Shown in pieces: positions 61,394 through 64,000 of a stretch of 64,000 nucleotides of DNA (its first letter is position 1; every line of letters begins with the position of its first letter). This DNA comes from Henckelia pumila (taxonomy: Eukaryota > Streptophyta > Magnoliopsida > Lamiales > Gesneriaceae): positions 155,263,753-155,327,752 of the forward strand of contig NC_133123.1 in assembly GCF_033568475.1 (NCBI RefSeq). The letters run 5' to 3'. The translations under genes were made by a program, and so were the position numbers. The notes under the pieces are model-generated. The model saw only the letters and a list, made by a program, of their open reading frames with translations. It was not told the DNA's origin and did no database searches.

Positions 61394-61966
61394 AAATCGC
61401 CACGAGATAAGTGGCCTTAGCGTCGAGAGTGGCAAACAAGATAACTTTCTCGCTGAGCGGTTTTTCGCACCATTTTTTTTGTTTTGCTTGGCGTTTGATA
61501 CAGTCGGTTTAGGATACGCTCATAGAACTTCTCTATCCTCGGATGTTTGTTGGTTTCATCAAAAATATCCCGTAGATCCATGTTCATCTCCCCTACAGCC
61601 TGGTCCTAACCACTCACAGACTTCATAACCTATAAAATGCAGTCAATTGAAATCCCAAAAATAATGTTTTTAATTGGGGTTATTTATCAGAGTTTGAATG
61701 CACTACGGGACGAGACCATTGGGCCCAATCTGGAAAATCAAGCACTGTGCCCCGCAGCAAATCTGTATAATGACCAGAGTAGAAGTAACGTGATTGTACT
61801 TGGTGCACATAGCCACGATTCCGCCCTGGCCGGAGACCCGCTCATTCGCCACCAATGTGTCGGATGTGACCGTGGTGACAATTGATATTTCAAAAAACTT
61901 AATCCGATAATCCTTTGACTCGTTGGAAACAGACGTCAATCTAATGGTAATCTCATTTGTTTCCAT
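61394..61966 (-). pseudogene. Exonuclease-like array copy 6
   Basis: From ATG 61966. Sister of copy 5 by shared changes, including the stop in the second part. The junction reads CATCCATAAAATCGCC instead of CATCCCTAGAATCGCC. Confidence 0.64.
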
Positions 61967-62353
61967 AAATTTTGAGTGAGATTTTTAGAGTGAGAAAATG
62001 TTTGCAATAACTAAAAATAGTATTTGTAATCACTAACAGCAGTATGTTTATACAAAATAAATAATAAATAATAAATATTAGTATATTACAAATGAAAAAA
62101 ATGGAATATTAGAAATAATTTTGTTTTAAAACTAAATTTTAAATATTATTGAAATGATAATTTATTATTATTATCGGGTCTATCAGGGTGGGTTCAGGTA
62201 TGGGGATAGCATCACCATACCCGCCCCAATCAACTTCGAGATTTTAAAAAATCCCCAAACCCAAACCCAAACATGATAACACCCCTCTAAACCCACCCCG
62301 TTTCGGATTTTTCCCGTGGATATCCAATCTCGCGGGGAAAGTTTTCATCCCTA

Positions 62354-62923
62354 GAATCGCCACGAGATAAGTGACCTTAGCGTCGAGAGTGGCAAACAAG
62401 ATGACTTTCTCGCTGAGCGGTTTTTCGCACCATTTTTTTTTTGCTCGGCGTTTGATACTGTCGGTTTAGGATACGCTCATAGAACTTCTCTATCCTCCAA
62501 TTTTTGTTGGCTTCATCAAACATATCCCGCAGATCCATGGTCATCACACCTGCAGCTAGGTCCAAACCGTTCACAGACTTCATAACCCCTAAAATCCAGT
62601 CAATTGAAATCCCAAAAATAATGTTGTTAATTATGGTTATTTATCAGAGTTTGAATGCACTCCGGGACGAGACTATTGGGCCCAATCTGGAAAATCAAAC
62701 ACTATGCCCTGCAGCAAATCTGTATAATGACCAGAGCAGAAGTAGCGTGATTGTACTTGGTGCAAATCGCCATGATTCCGCCCTGGACGGAGGCCCACTC
62801 ATTCGCCAACAATGCGTCGGAAGTGACCGTGGTGACAATTGAACTTTCAAAAAACTTAATCAGATAATCCTTCGACTCGTTGGAAACATACGTCAATCTA
62901 ATGGTAATCTCATTTGTTTCCAT
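62354..62923 (-). pseudogene. Exonuclease-like array copy 7
   Basis: From ATG 62923. The first ORF ends early: TGC to TAG-type change after QICCRA near 62702. The second part keeps MKSVNGLDLAAGVMTMDLRD and the poly-A frame break. Confidence 0.64.
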
Positions 62924-63304
62924 CAATTTTGAATGAAATTTTTAGAGTGATAAAATCTTTGCAATAACTTAAAATAGTATTTGTAATCACTAACAGCAGT
63001 ATGTTTATAAAAAATAAAAAAATATATAATAAATATTAGTATATTACAAATGAAAAAATGAAATATTAAAAATAATTTTGTTTTAAAACTAAATTTTAAA
63101 TATTATTGAAATTATAATTTATTATTATTATCTAGTCTATCAGGGTGGGTTTAGGGATAGGGATAGCATCACCATACCTGCCCCAATCAACTTCGGAGAT
63201 TTTAAAAAATCCCCAAACCCAAACACGATAACACCCCTCTAAACCCATTCCGTTTCGATTTTCCCCACGGATACCCAATCCCGTGGGAAAAGTTGCCATC
63301 CCTA

Positions 63305-63877
63305 GAATCGCCACGAGATAAGTGGCCTTAGCGTCAAGAGTGACAAAGAAGATGGCTTTCTCGATAAGCGGTTTTTCGCACCATTTTTTTTTATTTTGCT
63401 TGGCGTTTGATACGGTCGGTTTAGGATACGCTCAGAGAACTTCTCTATCCTCCAATGTTTGTTGGCTTCATCAAACATATCCCGCAGATCCATGATCATC
63501 ACCCCTGCAGCTTTGTCCAAACCGTTCACAGACTTCATAACATGTAAAATCCAGTCAATTGAAACCCCAAAAATAATGTTGTTAATTGGGGTTATTTATC
63601 AGAGTTTGAATGCACTCCGGGACGAGAACATTGGACCCAATCTAGAAAATCAAGCACTGTTCCCCGCCGCAAATCTGTATAATGGCCAGAGCATAAATAG
63701 CGTGATTGTACTTGGTGCACATCACCACGATTTCGCCCTGGCCGGAGACCCACTCATTCGCCACCAATGCGTCGGAAGTGAGCGTGGTGACAATTGAACT
63801 TTCAAAAAACTTAATCAGATAATCCCCGACTCGTTGGAAACAGACGTCAATCTAATGGTAATCTCATATGTTTTCAT
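63305..63877 (-). pseudogene. Exonuclease-like array copy 8
   Basis: The METNEI start is altered to ATG AAA ACA TAT at 63877. A single-base loss near 63826 (AATCCCCGACTCG for AATCCTTCGACTCG) shifts the N-terminal frame. The second part reads MKSVNGLDKAAGVMIMDLRD. Last full copy in the window. Confidence 0.62.
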
Positions 63878-64000
63878 CAATTTTGAGTGAAATTTTTAGA
63901 GTGAGAAAGTGTTTGTAATAACTAAAAATAGTATTTGTAATCACTAACAGCAGTATGTTTATACAAAATAAATAATAAATATTAGTATATTACAAATAAA

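Larger units (their letters stand above)
56290..64000 (-). repeat. Tandem array, ~957-bp unit, at least eight copies, open to the right edge
   Basis: The landmark CCACGAGATAAG recurs at 56610, 57569, 58529, 59480, 60439 (CTACGAG), 61400, 62360 and 63311; spacings are 951-961 bases. Each unit has three parts: about 575 bases of an exonuclease-like gene fragment (minus strand), a block ending in TATGTTTATACAAAATAAA-type AT-rich DNA, and a GC-rich block (CCCGCCCCAATCAACTTC ... AATCCCGCGGGGAAA). The copies differ by scattered changes. The sequence ends inside the ninth repeat, so the array is larger than seen here. Confidence 0.93.

Noticed and set aside
56621-63797. Plus-strand ORFs of about 112 codons repeated in every array unit
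   Set aside because: They are antisense to the exonuclease-like fragment; the minus-strand reading has recognisable protein similarity and the plus-strand reading has none.
56290-64000. CRISPR-like or bacterial repeat array
   Set aside because: The units are 957 bp long and tandem without spacers, and carry a eukaryotic gene fragment in plant DNA.

Overview
The window is nuclear DNA of a flowering plant. Its genes have plant introns and plant-only families (a FRUITFULL-type MADS-box gene, a UDP-arabinopyranose mutase, a PsbP-like lumen protein, a MIR482/2118 microRNA), and much of the AT-rich space between them is plant transposons. The gene sequences look eudicot. The miR482-like microRNA is closest to the solanaceous form I remember, and the retrotransposon third ORF recalls ORFs I associate with Lamiales/Gesneriaceae. 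That placement is a weak inference.

Layout. 1-3.5 kb: AT-rich repeats. 3.5-8.0 kb: an ER-type ADP/ATP carrier (ER-ANT1-like, +) facing a universal-stress-protein-like gene (-). 8.5-9.1 kb: a hAT MITE with a perfect 8-bp target duplication and a small foldback. 10.5-14.7 kb: a complete eight-exon FRUITFULL-like gene (-), with long microsatellites in intron 1. 15-21 kb: AT-rich intergenic DNA with a second hAT MITE. 21.1-23.6 kb: a four-exon UDP-arabinopyranose mutase/RGP gene (-). 24.2-35.4 kb: a young, almost intact Sirevirus-type Copia retrotransposon (two 1.3-kb LTRs, gag, pol, large third ORF). 37.8-38.0 kb: a MIR482/2118 hairpin. 40.2-43.4 kb: a PsbP-like protein 1 gene (+). 44.6-53.8 kb: a cluster of hAT-type elements, including a 3.1-kb element with a decayed transposase and a MITE split by a 5'-truncated LINE. 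54-55 kb: the 5' end of a second, broken Copia element (-). 56.3 kb to the right edge: a tandem array of a ~957-bp unit, at least eight copies, each carrying a broken gene fragment that resembles plant Werner-syndrome-like 3'-5' exonucleases.

The host genes do not form a pathway; they are independent plant loci (ER nucleotide transport, stress response, floral/fruit transcription, cell-wall arabinose supply, photosystem II maintenance, and small-RNA control of NBS-LRR genes). The most notable items are the MIR482/2118 locus, the exonuclease-derived tandem array, and several features of the Sirevirus (internal TATA/leader before ORF3, strong enrichment of a CGGTCGA motif, duplicated polypurine tracts). 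Exon boundaries were read by eye from GT/AG sites and reading-frame continuity; family names come from recognition of motifs, not from a search.
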